Shown here piece after piece: positions 1-7,373 of a DNA stretch of 7,911 bases. The notes under the pieces were generated by a model. The model did not search any database. It was not told where the DNA came from and saw only the letters and a program-made list of their open reading frames with translations. Source of the DNA: Candidatus Zhuqueibacterota bacterium 4484_219 (GTDB lineage: Bacteria; Zhuqueibacterota; JdFR-76; 4484-219); the NCBI GenBank assembly GCA_002085035.1, contig MZGM01000086.1, positions 1-7,911 on the forward strand, given 5' to 3'. Each line of letters starts with the position of its first letter. Positions within the stretch are counted from its first letter, which is position 1. The position numbers and the translations under genes are program-made.

Positions 1-377
1 TCTCTGTAAATCAATGCTTTTTCCGGGCTAAAACTATCATCACTATACTGGCGGTGTAGATTCCCCTTCTCAGTTTGAATAGAGCTGTCCAACGAAAAAG
101 TGCTGAGTTTTCTTTTACGCAGTACATCGATGCAGTGGTTAGTAGCAATCTTGTAAAGCCATGTAGAAAAGGCATATTTTTCATCGAAGCTATCTAAAGC
201 CTTGAAGGCTTTAATAAAAGTTTCCTGGACAATATCTTCAGTTTCTGCACGATTTCCAATCATTCTGTATATGAAATTGAAAATCATACCCTCGTATCTA
301 CGGATAAGTTCTCCGTATGCTTTTTGATTACCGGCTAAGGCAAGTTGGATGAGGAATTTGTCGGATTCTTGTGACAT
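1..377 (-). CDS. ECF-type RNA polymerase sigma factor, C-terminus off the left edge
   Basis: Only the first 125 codons are in the window. The frame is open from the ATG at 377-375 to the edge, so the gene is partial rather than broken. Residues about 20-90 match sigma70 region 2: an AYGELIRRYEG start, the region 2.2 core EDIVQETFIKAFKALDSF, then STWLYKIATNHCIDVLRKRK typical of regions 2.3-2.4 that open the -10 element. Residues about 91-118 form the variable linker and SPEKAL begins the approach to region 4, which is missing. Such factors are usually about 180-200 residues and direct RNA polymerase to stress or envelope promoters, commonly with an anti-sigma gene downstream; that side is outside the window. 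The ribosome site is weak, with only a GTGCCACTCCC leader in front of the ATG, so the start is slightly uncertain. The target regulon cannot be read from this sequence. Confidence 0.9.
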   Translation of the reverse strand, partial: MSQESDKFLIQLALAGNQKAYGELIRRYEGMIFNFIYRMIGNRAETEDIVQETFIKAFKALDSFDEKYAFSTWLYKIATNHCIDVLRKRKLSTFSLDSSIQTEKGNLHRQYSDDSFSPEKALIYR

Positions 378-736
378 GGGAGTGGCACTATTTTATCGAT
401 CGCAGGTTTAAGTTAACTGAAAATTAGAAAACAATCAAGAAAAAATTTACGAGATGTCTTTAATAATATCTTTCATCTGATTGGAGAATCCAGTTGGCAA
501 GTTGACTTTGTTGATTTTGTTGGGGATGTGGTAGCAACGGCGGTTGAACAGATTTTGGGAAATGGACTTTAGGGAACCTATCTTAATCTACGGTGTTTGT
601 CTTTTGGTTAAACAGAATCTTTGAAACTCTCAAATGGTGACGAAACGTTTGTGGTTGATCAACCATGCCAAAATCAATAGGCTTGTAATAATACGAAGGC
701 TACAATTAAGAATGCAAAACCATTTTATCGAGAATC
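378..736. other. Intergenic stretch without a supportable gene
   Basis: This is 359 bases between the 3' end of nadA and the start of the sigma factor, both on the minus strand. It should hold the sigma factor promoter and any terminator after nadA, but I see no convincing -35/-10 pair and no GC-rich hairpin with a T-run. Several short open frames lie here: minus 447-587 (46 codons after a stop, only a late internal ATG), minus 583-666 (27 codons), minus 630 to about 745 (one hydrophobic stretch, ATA rather than ATG at its head), and plus 417-572 (51 codons, no usual start). None has a ribosome site together with a start codon, so I treat them as chance or decayed remnants. A 14-base perfect palindrome is listed separately. 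Confidence 0.6.
652..665. repeat. 14-base perfect palindrome, possible operator
   Basis: TGGTTGATCAACCA equals its own reverse complement. It has no loop and no following T-run, so it is not a terminator. It lies about 70 bases past the nadA stop and about 275 bases upstream of the sigma factor start. A dimeric regulator could bind it, but nothing in the sequence names one, and chance is possible. Confidence 0.3.
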
Positions 737-1829
737 TTATTCCAACTTCATCATCCGCTGAAGTGCTGTCTGTGCATCATTCTTAATTTCTTTGGGTATG
801 GTAACCACATTTACTTCCCCCAAATTATCCAGTACCCAATAGAGGTCATTTAGACTAATCTTCCACATATTCGGACAGGGAGAAACTGCCAACGGCAAAA
901 TTGTCTTATCTGGATTTTCATCAGCTAAGCGGCTAACCAAATTAAGTTCAGTACCGATAACGATTACTGTGCCAGAAGGGGCTTGCTGTACGTATTCGAC
1001 GATAAATTTTGTAGACCCTACTGCATCAGCCAGTTGTACCACCTCTTCGTTACACTCCGGATGTACTACTACTTTGGCCTGGGGATATTTTTGGCGGGAT
1101 TTTTTCACTTGTTCCGCGCGAAACCAGGTATGAACGTGGCAGTAGCCATTCCAAAGGATAAGTTTAGCCTGATGAAACGCTGGCAGGGAATACTCTTCAC
1201 TGGTTAAATATGTGGTATCTGTTGCAGAATTCAAGGTAAGTACCTGTTCGGTTGGTAATGCTAATTGGCGAGCAGTATTGAGCCCCAGATTTTTATCTGG
1301 TAGAAAAAATACCTTGTCCCCTTGCTGCAAGCCCCATTGGATAGCTTTATTAGCGTTAGAGGAGGTACAAATTGTACCGCCATGACGGCCAACAAATGCT
1401 TTTAGTTCCACATCCGAATTAATGTAAAGTACAGGGGTCACCTTTACTGCCTAAATCTTCGCTCATCTTTTCCCAGGAAGCGGTGACTTTGTCGATGGGC
1501 GCTAACTCCGCCATGGGACAACCAGCATCCACATCTGGATGGATCACTACCTGATCCGGACGCGCAAGCACAGCAGCACTCTCGGCCATGAAGCGCACAC
1601 CGCAAAAGATAATGTACTTTGCTTCTGCTTGCTGAGAAGCTATCCGAGAAAGTTGAAAAGAATCTCCTTTGAAATCAGCCAAAGCGACCACTTCTTTGCG
1701 CTGATAATGATGTCCCAAAATAACCAGGCGTTTGCCAAGTTTGGATTTAATCTTCTGAATGCGATCAATCAGTTCTATATCGTCGATGTTATGATATTTT
1801 TCCGGAAGATTTTGAGTTCGAGTTACCAT
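737..1829 (-). pseudogene. nadA: Quinolinate synthase NadA, split by a one-base frameshift
   Basis: NadA condenses iminoaspartate with dihydroxyacetone phosphate to quinolinate in NAD synthesis, using an oxygen-sensitive [4Fe-4S] cluster in the cytosol. The 5' fragment (ATG at 1829-1827) carries ILGHHYQRKEVVALAD, GDSFQLSR and FCGVRFMAES. The 3' fragment carries SSNANKA, PDKNLG, ILWNGYCHVHT, VHPECNEEV, AVGST, the GTELNLV segment and SPCPNMWKISL. The family cysteines are visible as C76 (FCGV), the Cys of GYCHVH and the Cys of SPCPNMW. The frame breaks near 1441-1442: the sense strand reads AAAGGTGACC, and removing one G rejoins LGSK to VTPVLYINSD, giving about 363 residues, a normal length. As written, translation stops at 1419-1421 after 136 residues. 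No slippery heptamer is present, so programmed shifting is unlikely. It is probably the last gene of the minus-strand operon. The start lacks a strong ribosome site. It may be a true pseudogene or a sequencing error. Confidence 0.9.
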
Positions 1830-1867
1830 ATTTTGATTGTTCTGTGTTATCCTGTTTCGAACAAAAT

Positions 1868-3365
1868 CTACTTTGATTTGATGAAATTAAGCATTCCGCC
1901 TTTCATAAGAATCTCTTTCTGACGTGTGGTAAGAATGTAATTTGCTAAAAATGTTAATCCTTTAGTAAGGTTTTTGACTGTGATAGGTGTGTTTGTTTTC
2001 AGGCATTCAATTACTTCTGGCATTTCTAATTGATCTTCCTGGTCGATTTTGTCATAGTCGTCAGGTTGGACAAAAGTCAATGGTAGGATACCCGGGATAG
2101 GTTACCTCTACAGCTTCGCCAAATTCACGAGGATCCATCAGTTCACCCATTACTGCTGCTACGGTTGCTACTTCAGGACTGCAAAGGTAGACCCGCGCAC
2201 TTTTGGTGCCACTGCGTCCCTCGAAATTGCGGTTGAAGGTCCGAATGGAAATCCCTTCTGAAGGTGGCGCCTGCCCCATACCAATGCAGGGTCCGCATGC
2301 ACTTTCCAGGATGCGTACCCCAGCGGCGATAATATCGGCCAATGCCCCCTTTTGAGCAATCATTTCTAACACTTGTCGCGAGCCAGGTGAAAGAGTCATG
2401 CTTACATCCGGATGAACCACACGTCCCTTTAATATGGATGCTACCACCAGCATATCTTTGTAGGATGAATTAGTACAACTACCTACGTTGACTTGATCGA
2501 CTTTAAGCCCAGCAATCTGTTTTACCTCTACCACGTTGTCCGGGCTGTGAGGTTGTGCGATAAGAGGTTCTAATTTACTTAAGTCAAGTTCAATGATTTC
2601 ATCATAAGTTGCATCAGGATCCGCTGCCAATGGTTGCCAGGCTTGTTCCCGCTTTTGAGCACGCAAGAAATTCAATGTGTTTTCATCGCTGGGGAAGATA
2701 GAAGTGGTGGCACCAAGTTCGGCGCCCATATTGGTGATTGTAGCACGCTCATAAACTGAAAGAGATTTGACCCCTTCGCCAAAATATTCGAAAATCTTCC
2801 CTACTCCGCCCTTTACTGTTAAGCGTCGCAGTAGCTCAAGGATAACATCTTTTGCTGAAACCCAGGGTTGCAGTTTACCGCTCAAATGCACTCCTACTAC
2901 TTTGGGCATAGTCAAGTAAAAGGGACCACCGGCCATAGCTACTGCCACATCCAGCCCACCTGCCCCAATAGCGATCATTCCCAAACCTCCATTAGTAGGG
3001 GTGTGACTATCGGAACCCAGGAGCGTCTGCCCGGGAACTCCAAAACGTTCCAGATGTACCTGGTGACAAATACCATTACCTGGTTTGGAAAAATAAATTC
3101 CATACTTCGCAGCTACAGTTTGCAAATAGCGATGATCATCGGCATTGCGGAAATCGGTTTGCAGGGTGTTGTGATCAACATAACTTACTGAAAGTTTGGT
3201 GCGTACTTTTGGTACTTCCATAGCTTCGAATTGCAGGTAGGCCATGGTACCAGTGGCGTCCTGGGTGAGAGTCTGGTCCACAGCAATGGCAATTTCAGTT
3301 CCAGGTTTCATCTTCCCCGAAACAAGGTGGCTTTCCAAAATTTTTTGAGTTAAATTATTTCCCAT
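1868..3365 (-). pseudogene. acn: Aconitate hydratase, internal deletion plus frameshift in the swivel domain
   Basis: Aconitase interconverts citrate and isocitrate through a [4Fe-4S] cluster. Domains 1-3 are intact from the ATG at 3365: DQTLTQDATGTMAYLQFEA, GSDSHTPTNGGLGMIAIGAG, and cluster ligands C297 (VGSCTNSS), C357 and C360 (ESACGPCIGMGQ). The overall look is of the single-chain putative-aconitase type (TIGR01342-like, about 640-660 residues as I recall), not AcnB or LeuC. The reading then ends at 2061 after YPGYPTIDF. The tail resumes in another frame as ILPLTFVQPDDYDKI, followed by TVKNLTKG and LTTRQKEILMKGGMLNFIK, the typical C-terminus of the swivel domain, stopping at 1868. About 130-140 residues are missing between them, including the GRGSSREH-type motif with the catalytic serine, so no active enzyme is expected. 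It is not a two-subunit split, because the missing part is absent rather than encoded nearby. It follows nfo by 88 bases. Confidence 0.88.
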
Positions 3366-3372
3366 TGCACAC

Positions 3373-3377
3373 CCTCC
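3373..3377 (-). promoter_or_regulatory. Ribosome binding site that sets the aconitase start
   Basis: The sense strand reads GGAGG followed by seven bases and then ATG at 3365-3363. The protein then begins MGNNLTQKILESHLVSGK, the usual beginning of this aconitase type. A longer reading from TTG at 3422 adds 19 residues without family resemblance and without a ribosome site, so it is rejected. Confidence 0.75.
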
Positions 3378-3453
3378 AACGGCTGGTTGAAGTACAAAAT
3401 TTTTTACTATCTTTACCGCCAATATTTGCTTTTTATCATCTTAGCGCATTAGG

Positions 3454-4290
3454 TTAAATTAAGCTTTTGAGTACATCAAGGTTGCGTTTGAAATCTTCTT
3501 CTTTACCGGGGGTTTCTAATATCTTGGGGATATCTTGAAAACGCTCATCATGCAAGATGAAACGAAAGGCATCCAATCCGATTAATCCTTTACCAATATG
3601 CTCGTGACGATCTATTCGGCTACCGAGTTCTTTTTTTGAATCGTTTAAATGAATAGCACAGAGGGTAGAAAGTCCCAAAATTTGATCGAATGTATTGATT
3701 GTCTTTTGATAAGTTTGTTCGGTGCGAATATCATATCCTGCCGCAAAGATATGGGCAGTATCTAAACAAACACCTACTCTTTGGGGGTTGTTAACCAGTT
3801 CAATGATTTGTGCTAATTGTTCAAAAGTGTAACCTAAGTTAGTTCCTTGTCCGGCAGTAGTTTCCAGCAGTAGACATAATTGGTAATCTTTGCGTTGTTC
3901 TAAGAGTATATTTATGCTTTCAGCGATTTTTTTTAGTCCAAAACTTTCGCCGGCATTTTTATGTGAACCGGGATGGAAGACCAAATATGGAATACCGAGT
4001 TTTTCAGCTCGATCCATTTCTACTAAAAATGCCTGACGCGATTGTTGCAACCCATCCTGGTCGGGATTACCCAGATTAATTAAATAGGAATCATGAGCCA
4101 CCACAGCACTAATGGTAGAATTTTGCCAGGTTTGTTTGAATTGGGCTGTTTCCGCATCGGTCAGAGGTTTGGCGCTCCAGCGGTTTTGATTTTTAGTAAA
4201 AATCTGGATAGCTGTACAGCCAATTTCCTCCCCCCGAGAAAAAGCATTGTGTAATCCACCAGCAATCGAGACATGCGCACCTAATAACAT
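3454..4290 (-). CDS. nfo: Endonuclease IV (AP endonuclease, Nfo)
   Basis: This 278-residue TIM-barrel enzyme cleaves DNA 5' to abasic sites and is the three-zinc base-excision repair nuclease. The complete ligand set is visible: H66 (VAHDSYL), H106 (VFHPGSH), E143 (LLET), D177 and H180 (CLDTAH), H214 (HLND), D227 and H229 (RIDRHEHIG), E259 (LETPG). The spacing matches the Escherichia coli enzyme within two or three residues. The N-terminal GAHVSIAGGLHNA and the length of about 280 are normal for the family. ATG at 4290-4288 is preceded by a GGGAGGGAG ribosome site at 4293-4302. It sits 20 bases after the ferritin-like gene, so the two are almost certainly co-transcribed. That suggests a joint role in coping with oxidative damage, which is an inference from context only. 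Nothing looks damaged. Confidence 0.97.
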   Translation of the reverse strand: MLLGAHVSIAGGLHNAFSRGEEIGCTAIQIFTKNQNRWSAKPLTDAETAQFKQTWQNSTISAVVAHDSYLINLGNPDQDGLQQSRQAFLVEMDRAEKLGIPYLVFHPGSHKNAGESFGLKKIAESINILLEQRKDYQLCLLLETTAGQGTNLGYTFEQLAQIIELVNNPQRVGVCLDTAHIFAAGYDIRTEQTYQKTINTFDQILGLSTLCAIHLNDSKKELGSRIDRHEHIGKGLIGLDAFRFILHDERFQDIPKILETPGKEEDFKRNLDVLKSLI

Positions 4291-4310
4291 GACTCCCTCC
4301 CTGCTATCTA

Positions 4311-4787
4311 CTAAGCATTGGCCAATTTTAATGATTCTTCATCTTCTGGTTTCTGTTGCGCAGTATATTCTGATTGCAGTAGTTTAATATGATGTTGTTC
4401 TTCTTCTACTATTTCAGAAAATGTCGTTCTAGTATCCTCATCCTTCACAAGTCGATAGGTACGTTCAAAAAAATCTTTGGCCTCACTTTCCTGCTGAATA
4501 GCGGTGTCCAAAATATCTATTTCGGAAGAATTAGGGGTAACAGTACGCACAAAGCGGCGTTGCTTGGGTAAATTTATGTACAGAAGCTTTTTGCCAGACA
4601 CACGAGTGTATTCTTTCTCAAGCATGTGCCGTTGTTTGCGTTCGTCTTCCGCTAACGTGGCGAAAAGGTCCTTACAACTCTTATTTTGCAAGTGTTGCAA
4701 CGCATCCTTGTAAAAACTGTACAAGTCAATCTTGGACTGAATAGCAATTCGAAGAGCTTCTAATTCATCAAAACGTTCTAGTTGCAT
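4311..4787 (-). CDS. Ferritin-like (rubrerythrin-type) four-helix protein with a degenerate first half-site
   Basis: This is a 158-residue cytosolic protein made of two similar helical hairpins, as in the rubrerythrin/ferritin-like diiron families. The first repeat reads EALRIAIQSKIDLYSFY and LAEDERKQRHMLEKEY. The second reads DTAIQQESEAKDFFERTY and EIVEEEQHHIKLLQSEY. In the second half the expected ligands are present: E100, E130 and H133 in an E-x-x-H arrangement. In the first half E49 is kept, but the position expected to be Glu is K19 and the position expected to be His is Q52; codons AAG and CAA confirm this. It therefore may bind one iron, bind metal differently, or play a non-redox role. 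There is no rubredoxin domain. ATG at 4787 has a strong AAGGAGGT site at 4792-4799, and a promoter lies about 50-75 bases upstream. It is the first gene of the operon with nfo, aconitase and nadA. The exact physiological substrate is unknown. Confidence 0.82.
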   Translation of the reverse strand: MQLERFDELEALRIAIQSKIDLYSFYKDALQHLQNKSCKDLFATLAEDERKQRHMLEKEYTRVSGKKLLYINLPKQRRFVRTVTPNSSEIDILDTAIQQESEAKDFFERTYRLVKDEDTRTTFSEIVEEEQHHIKLLQSEYTAQQKPEDEESLKLANA

Positions 4788-4834
4788 TTTTACCTCCTTG
4801 CTTATGGCGTAAATTTATTTTAATGTTCTTTTTT

Positions 4835-4863
4835 AATATAACACTTTTACTTATTCAAAGCAA
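4835..4863 (-). promoter_or_regulatory. Sigma70-like promoter for the ferritin-like/nfo/acn/nadA operon
   Basis: On the minus strand, TTGCTT (4863-4858), a 17-base spacer and TATATT (4840-4835) form a -35/-10 pair; the -10 matches consensus at five of six positions and the -35 at three. Transcription would begin near 4827-4829, leaving a leader of about 40 bases that holds the AAGGAGGT ribosome site. The region is AT-rich, so a chance match is possible. Confidence 0.45.
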
Positions 4864-4926
4864 GATTTTTAGAGTTTTTTTGCAAGAATATTAGTTAAAA
4901 CTTTCTGTATGTTCATAGAAAACTCC

Positions 4927-4955
4927 TTGCTTTTCAATTTTGAGATTATTATTTT
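4927..4955 (+). promoter_or_regulatory. Possible promoter for the S9 peptidase operon
   Basis: TTGCTT, a 17-base spacer and TATTTT lie about 40 bases upstream of the peptidase start, divergent from the minus-strand promoter. The -10 matches consensus at four of six positions only. A promoter must exist in the divergent gap 4788-4996 or slightly downstream of it, but this exact placement is weak. Confidence 0.25.
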
Positions 4956-4996
4956 ACTGAAGGTGAATCTTACAGACTTTTTGATAGGAGGTTACT

Positions 4997-7030
4997 ATGA
5001 GACAAATTTTTGTTTTTATTGCACTGCTAATGTCTTTTGTTTCCACCAGCGTTTTTGCTGCCGCCAAACGTCCAATTACTATCGAGGACTTGTGGGCGAT
5101 GAAACGAATTGGTGAAATCTGTTTGTCCCCGGACGGCAAATGGCTGGCATACACTGTTACCGAATACAGCATGGAACAAAACAAAGGTAATACCGATATC
5201 TGGTTACTTTCTACCAAAGATGGAACCTCCATAAAGCTGACCAATAGCCCGGATTACGATGGTAACCCTGCATGGAGTGCTGATAGTAAAAAGTTAGCCT
5301 TTGTCTCTACCCGAGATGGCAATCGGCAGATTTATCTTATTTCCATCTCAGGAGGTGAAGCACGAAGACTTACTAATTTACCAATAGGTGTTCATGATAT
5401 TATTTGGTCCCCTGATGGAAAATATTTTGCCTTTACTGCAAGTGTCTATCCCAATGCTAAAAACTTAGATGAAAGCGCTGCTTGGGATGCTGAGAAGAAA
5501 AGCTCCCAGGTGAAAGCCAAAATTATTACCAGACTATTTTATCGGTACTGGAATCGTTGGCTAAATGACAAGCGCAGCCACATTTTTATAATGCCTGCTA
5601 CTGCAGACACCTGTTGGGACATTACCTCTGGAGACTATGATTCTCCTCCCCTTGACCTTAGAGGAGTTCAGGATTACGTCTTCTCACCGGATGCTCAGGA
5701 AGTAAGTTTTGTGCGCAATACTGATTCGCTGACAGCGATTTCTACTAACAACGACGTTTTTGTGGTTCCGGTGACCGGTGGCGAACCTAAACGGCTTACC
5801 CCTAATCCGGCCACTGATAATCAGCCAGTCTACTCACCAGATGGCCGTTATCTTGCCTATCGGGCTATGCGACGTGCCGGCTTTGAAGCCGACCAGTATG
5901 ATCTGATCCTCTATGACCGTAAAACAGGTACCAGACGTAACCTCACCCAGGGTTTCGACTACGATGTGGGCGAAGTGATCTGGTCACCAAAAAGCGACAA
6001 AGTCTATTTCAATAGTAAAAAGAAAGGCCGAATGGTGATCTTTGAACTACGGCTCAAAACCGGCGAGATTCGTGAACTGGTGAGTGAACATTACAATACC
6101 AGCCTGACTATTAGTCCTGATGGTAGAATACTTTATTTCAAACAGCAGGCTGCCGACATGCCCTATGAAATATTCAAACTGGACATTACCAGCGGCAAAA
6201 TTCAGCAATTAACCTTTATCAATCAAAAACTACTTTCCCAATTGATGATGAACCCTGTGGAGGACTTTTGGTTTACCAGCTTCGATGGTCGTAAGGTACA
6301 TGGCCTATTGGTAAAACCACCTTTTTTCGATTCCAGTAAGAAATATCCTTTAATTTACTTGATTCATGGAGGCCCCCAAGGAATGTGGAGTGATAACTTT
6401 CATTATCGCTGGAATTGTCAGATGTTTGCTTCACCGGGTTACGTGGTAGCTATGGTGAATTTTCGCGGCTCTAAGGGTTATGGTCAGGAGTTTTGCGATC
6501 TGGTTTCCAAAGATTGGGGTGGTGGGCCTTATCAGGATTTGATGGTTGGATTGGACTATCTGCTTCAGAATTATGATTTTATTGATAAGCAAAGAATTGC
6601 TGCTGCCGGAGCTTCCTATGGTGGCTTTATGATTAATTGGATTGCAGGTCATACTAATCCTTTCAAGTGTCTGGTGAGTCATGATGGCGTTTTTGACCAG
6701 ATTTCCATGTATGGAGCCACCGAAGAACTTTGGTTCCCGGAATGGGAATTTGGCGGTACCCCTTACGAACATCCGAACCTGTATGAAAAATGGTCTCCCA
6801 GTCGGTTTGCAAAAAATTTCAAAACCCCAACTTTGGTGATCCACAGCGAGAATGATTTTCGCGTGCCAGTAACACAAGGATTTCAAATGTTCACAGCGCT
6901 ACAGCGTATGGGGGTGCCTTCTAAACTGCTCTATTTTCCAGATGAGGATCATTTTGTCAATAAGCCGCAAAATGCTCGATTGTGGTGGAAGACCGTTCTC
7001 GGTTGGATCGATGAGTGGATCAACAAATGA
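4997..7030 (+). CDS. Exported S9-family serine peptidase (DPP5/acylaminoacyl-peptidase-like)
   Basis: This 677-residue protein probably releases dipeptides or acyl-amino acids from short peptides outside the cytoplasm. Residues 1-21 form a signal peptide: charged MRQ, hydrophobic IFVFIALLMSFV, and cleavage around VFA-AAK. It has no lipobox cysteine, so a periplasmic or secreted product is expected. Residues about 25-420 form a beta-propeller with TolB/WD40-like blades marked by SPDGKWLAY, SADSKKLAF, SPDGKYFAF, SPDGRYLAY and similar motifs. Residues about 430-677 form the alpha/beta-hydrolase domain: HGGPQGMW oxyanion segment, NFRGSKGYG, and the catalytic triad S540 (GASYGG), D620 (ENDFRVP) and H652 (DEDHFV). 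The length is typical and the triad complete. ATG follows AGGAGGT (4986-4992) by four bases. The 3' end overlaps the Smr gene through ATGA, which implies translational coupling. The exact cleavage preference cannot be read from the sequence. Confidence 0.95.
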   Translation: MRQIFVFIALLMSFVSTSVFAAAKRPITIEDLWAMKRIGEICLSPDGKWLAYTVTEYSMEQNKGNTDIWLLSTKDGTSIKLTNSPDYDGNPAWSADSKKLAFVSTRDGNRQIYLISISGGEARRLTNLPIGVHDIIWSPDGKYFAFTASVYPNAKNLDESAAWDAEKKSSQVKAKIITRLFYRYWNRWLNDKRSHIFIMPATADTCWDITSGDYDSPPLDLRGVQDYVFSPDAQEVSFVRNTDSLTAISTNNDVFVVPVTGGEPKRLTPNPATDNQPVYSPDGRYLAYRAMRRAGFEADQYDLILYDRKTGTRRNLTQGFDYDVGEVIWSPKSDKVYFNSKKKGRMVIFELRLKTGEIRELVSEHYNTSLTISPDGRILYFKQQAADMPYEIFKLDITSGKIQQLTFINQKLLSQLMMNPVEDFWFTSFDGRKVHGLLVKPPFFDSSKKYPLIYLIHGGPQGMWSDNFHYRWNCQMFASPGYVVAMVNFRGSKGYGQEFCDLVSKDWGGGPYQDLMVGLDYLLQNYDFIDKQRIAAAGASYGGFMINWIAGHTNPFKCLVSHDGVFDQISMYGATEELWFPEWEFGGTPYEHPNLYEKWSPSRFAKNFKTPTLVIHSENDFRVPVTQGFQMFTALQRMGVPSKLLYFPDEDHFVNKPQNARLWWKTVLGWIDEWINK

Positions 7031-7356
7031 AATGGTTTCGTCGAAAACAATCTATTCGTCATCCCCAAGAAGCACCTCAACCCGAGGTGGAATCTTTGCC
7101 AGAGGCTATAATAGTCACTGATGTACTGGATTTACACGGTTTTTTCCCAGAGCAGGTGCCAGAGATGATCGATGAGTTTATCAGCAATGCTCTTCATTTG
7201 AAATTGAAGCGATTACGCATCATTCACGGCAAAGGTAAAAGCAAACTAAAATGGATTGTACATCGCAAATTGTCTGAGAATCCCTATGTTCGCTGGTTTG
7301 GCGATGCGCCACCATGGCTTGGAGGTTGGGGCGCAACTGTGATCGAATTGGATTGA
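7027..7356 (+). CDS. Small stand-alone Smr-domain protein
   Basis: This is a 109-residue protein. After a basic N-terminus (MKWFRRKQS) and a Pro/Glu-rich linker, residues about 30-109 form an Smr domain: LDLHGFFPEQV near the start, RIIHGKGKSKLK in the middle and GGWGATVIEL at the end. Smr domains occur in the C-terminus of MutS2 and in stand-alone proteins; many are nucleic-acid endonucleases or RNA-binding. The LDLHG and HGKG motifs with their conserved histidines are intact, so activity is plausible, but the substrate is unknown. I chose ATG at 7027 because it overlaps the peptidase stop as ATGA; a GTG four codons upstream (7015) is possible but lacks a better ribosome site. A peptidase and an Smr protein have no obvious joint function. 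Confidence 0.88.
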   Translation: MKWFRRKQSIRHPQEAPQPEVESLPEAIIVTDVLDLHGFFPEQVPEMIDEFISNALHLKLKRLRIIHGKGKSKLKWIVHRKLSENPYVRWFGDAPPWLGGWGATVIELD

Positions 7357-7373
7357 CGTTGGAGAGAAAAAAA

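Noticed and set aside
196..212. Near-perfect palindrome AAAGCCTTGAAGGCTTT
   Set aside because: It lies inside the sigma factor and is fully explained by the codons for the conserved IKAFKAL segment.
417..745. Short open frames in the 378-736 gap on both strands, some with natural-looking residue composition
   Set aside because: All are under about 52 codons, lack a start codon with a ribosome site, and compete with one another across the same DNA.
1410..1450. Programmed frameshifting as the explanation for split nadA
   Set aside because: The junction AAAGGTGACC has no slippery heptamer, no upstream ribosome-like stimulator and no clear downstream stem; NadA is not known to use recoding.
983..3191. 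Plus-strand open frames opposite nadA and aconitase (for example 983-1207, 1539-1922 and 2868-3191)
   Set aside because: They lie antisense to strongly conserved coding regions, have no ribosome site and resemble no family.
1868..3365. Two-subunit aconitase or isopropylmalate isomerase (LeuC plus LeuD style)
   Set aside because: The 3' open frame holds only the last 70 or so residues of a swivel domain and lacks its conserved core, so it is a remnant and not a small subunit.
3363..3422. Longer aconitase start at TTG 3422
   Set aside because: The extra 19 residues have no family resemblance, whereas ATG at 3365 has GGAGG at the right distance and the usual N-terminus.
4794..4932. Ten-base direct repeat CTCCTTGCTT at 4794-4803 and 4923-4932
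   Set aside because: The first copy is the antisense of the ferritin-like gene's ribosome site; two short copies in AT-rich DNA are not persuasive as regulator sites.
6431..6886. 151-codon minus-strand open frame inside the S9 peptidase
   Set aside because: It is the shadow of the catalytic domain, whose triad and motifs are on the plus strand.
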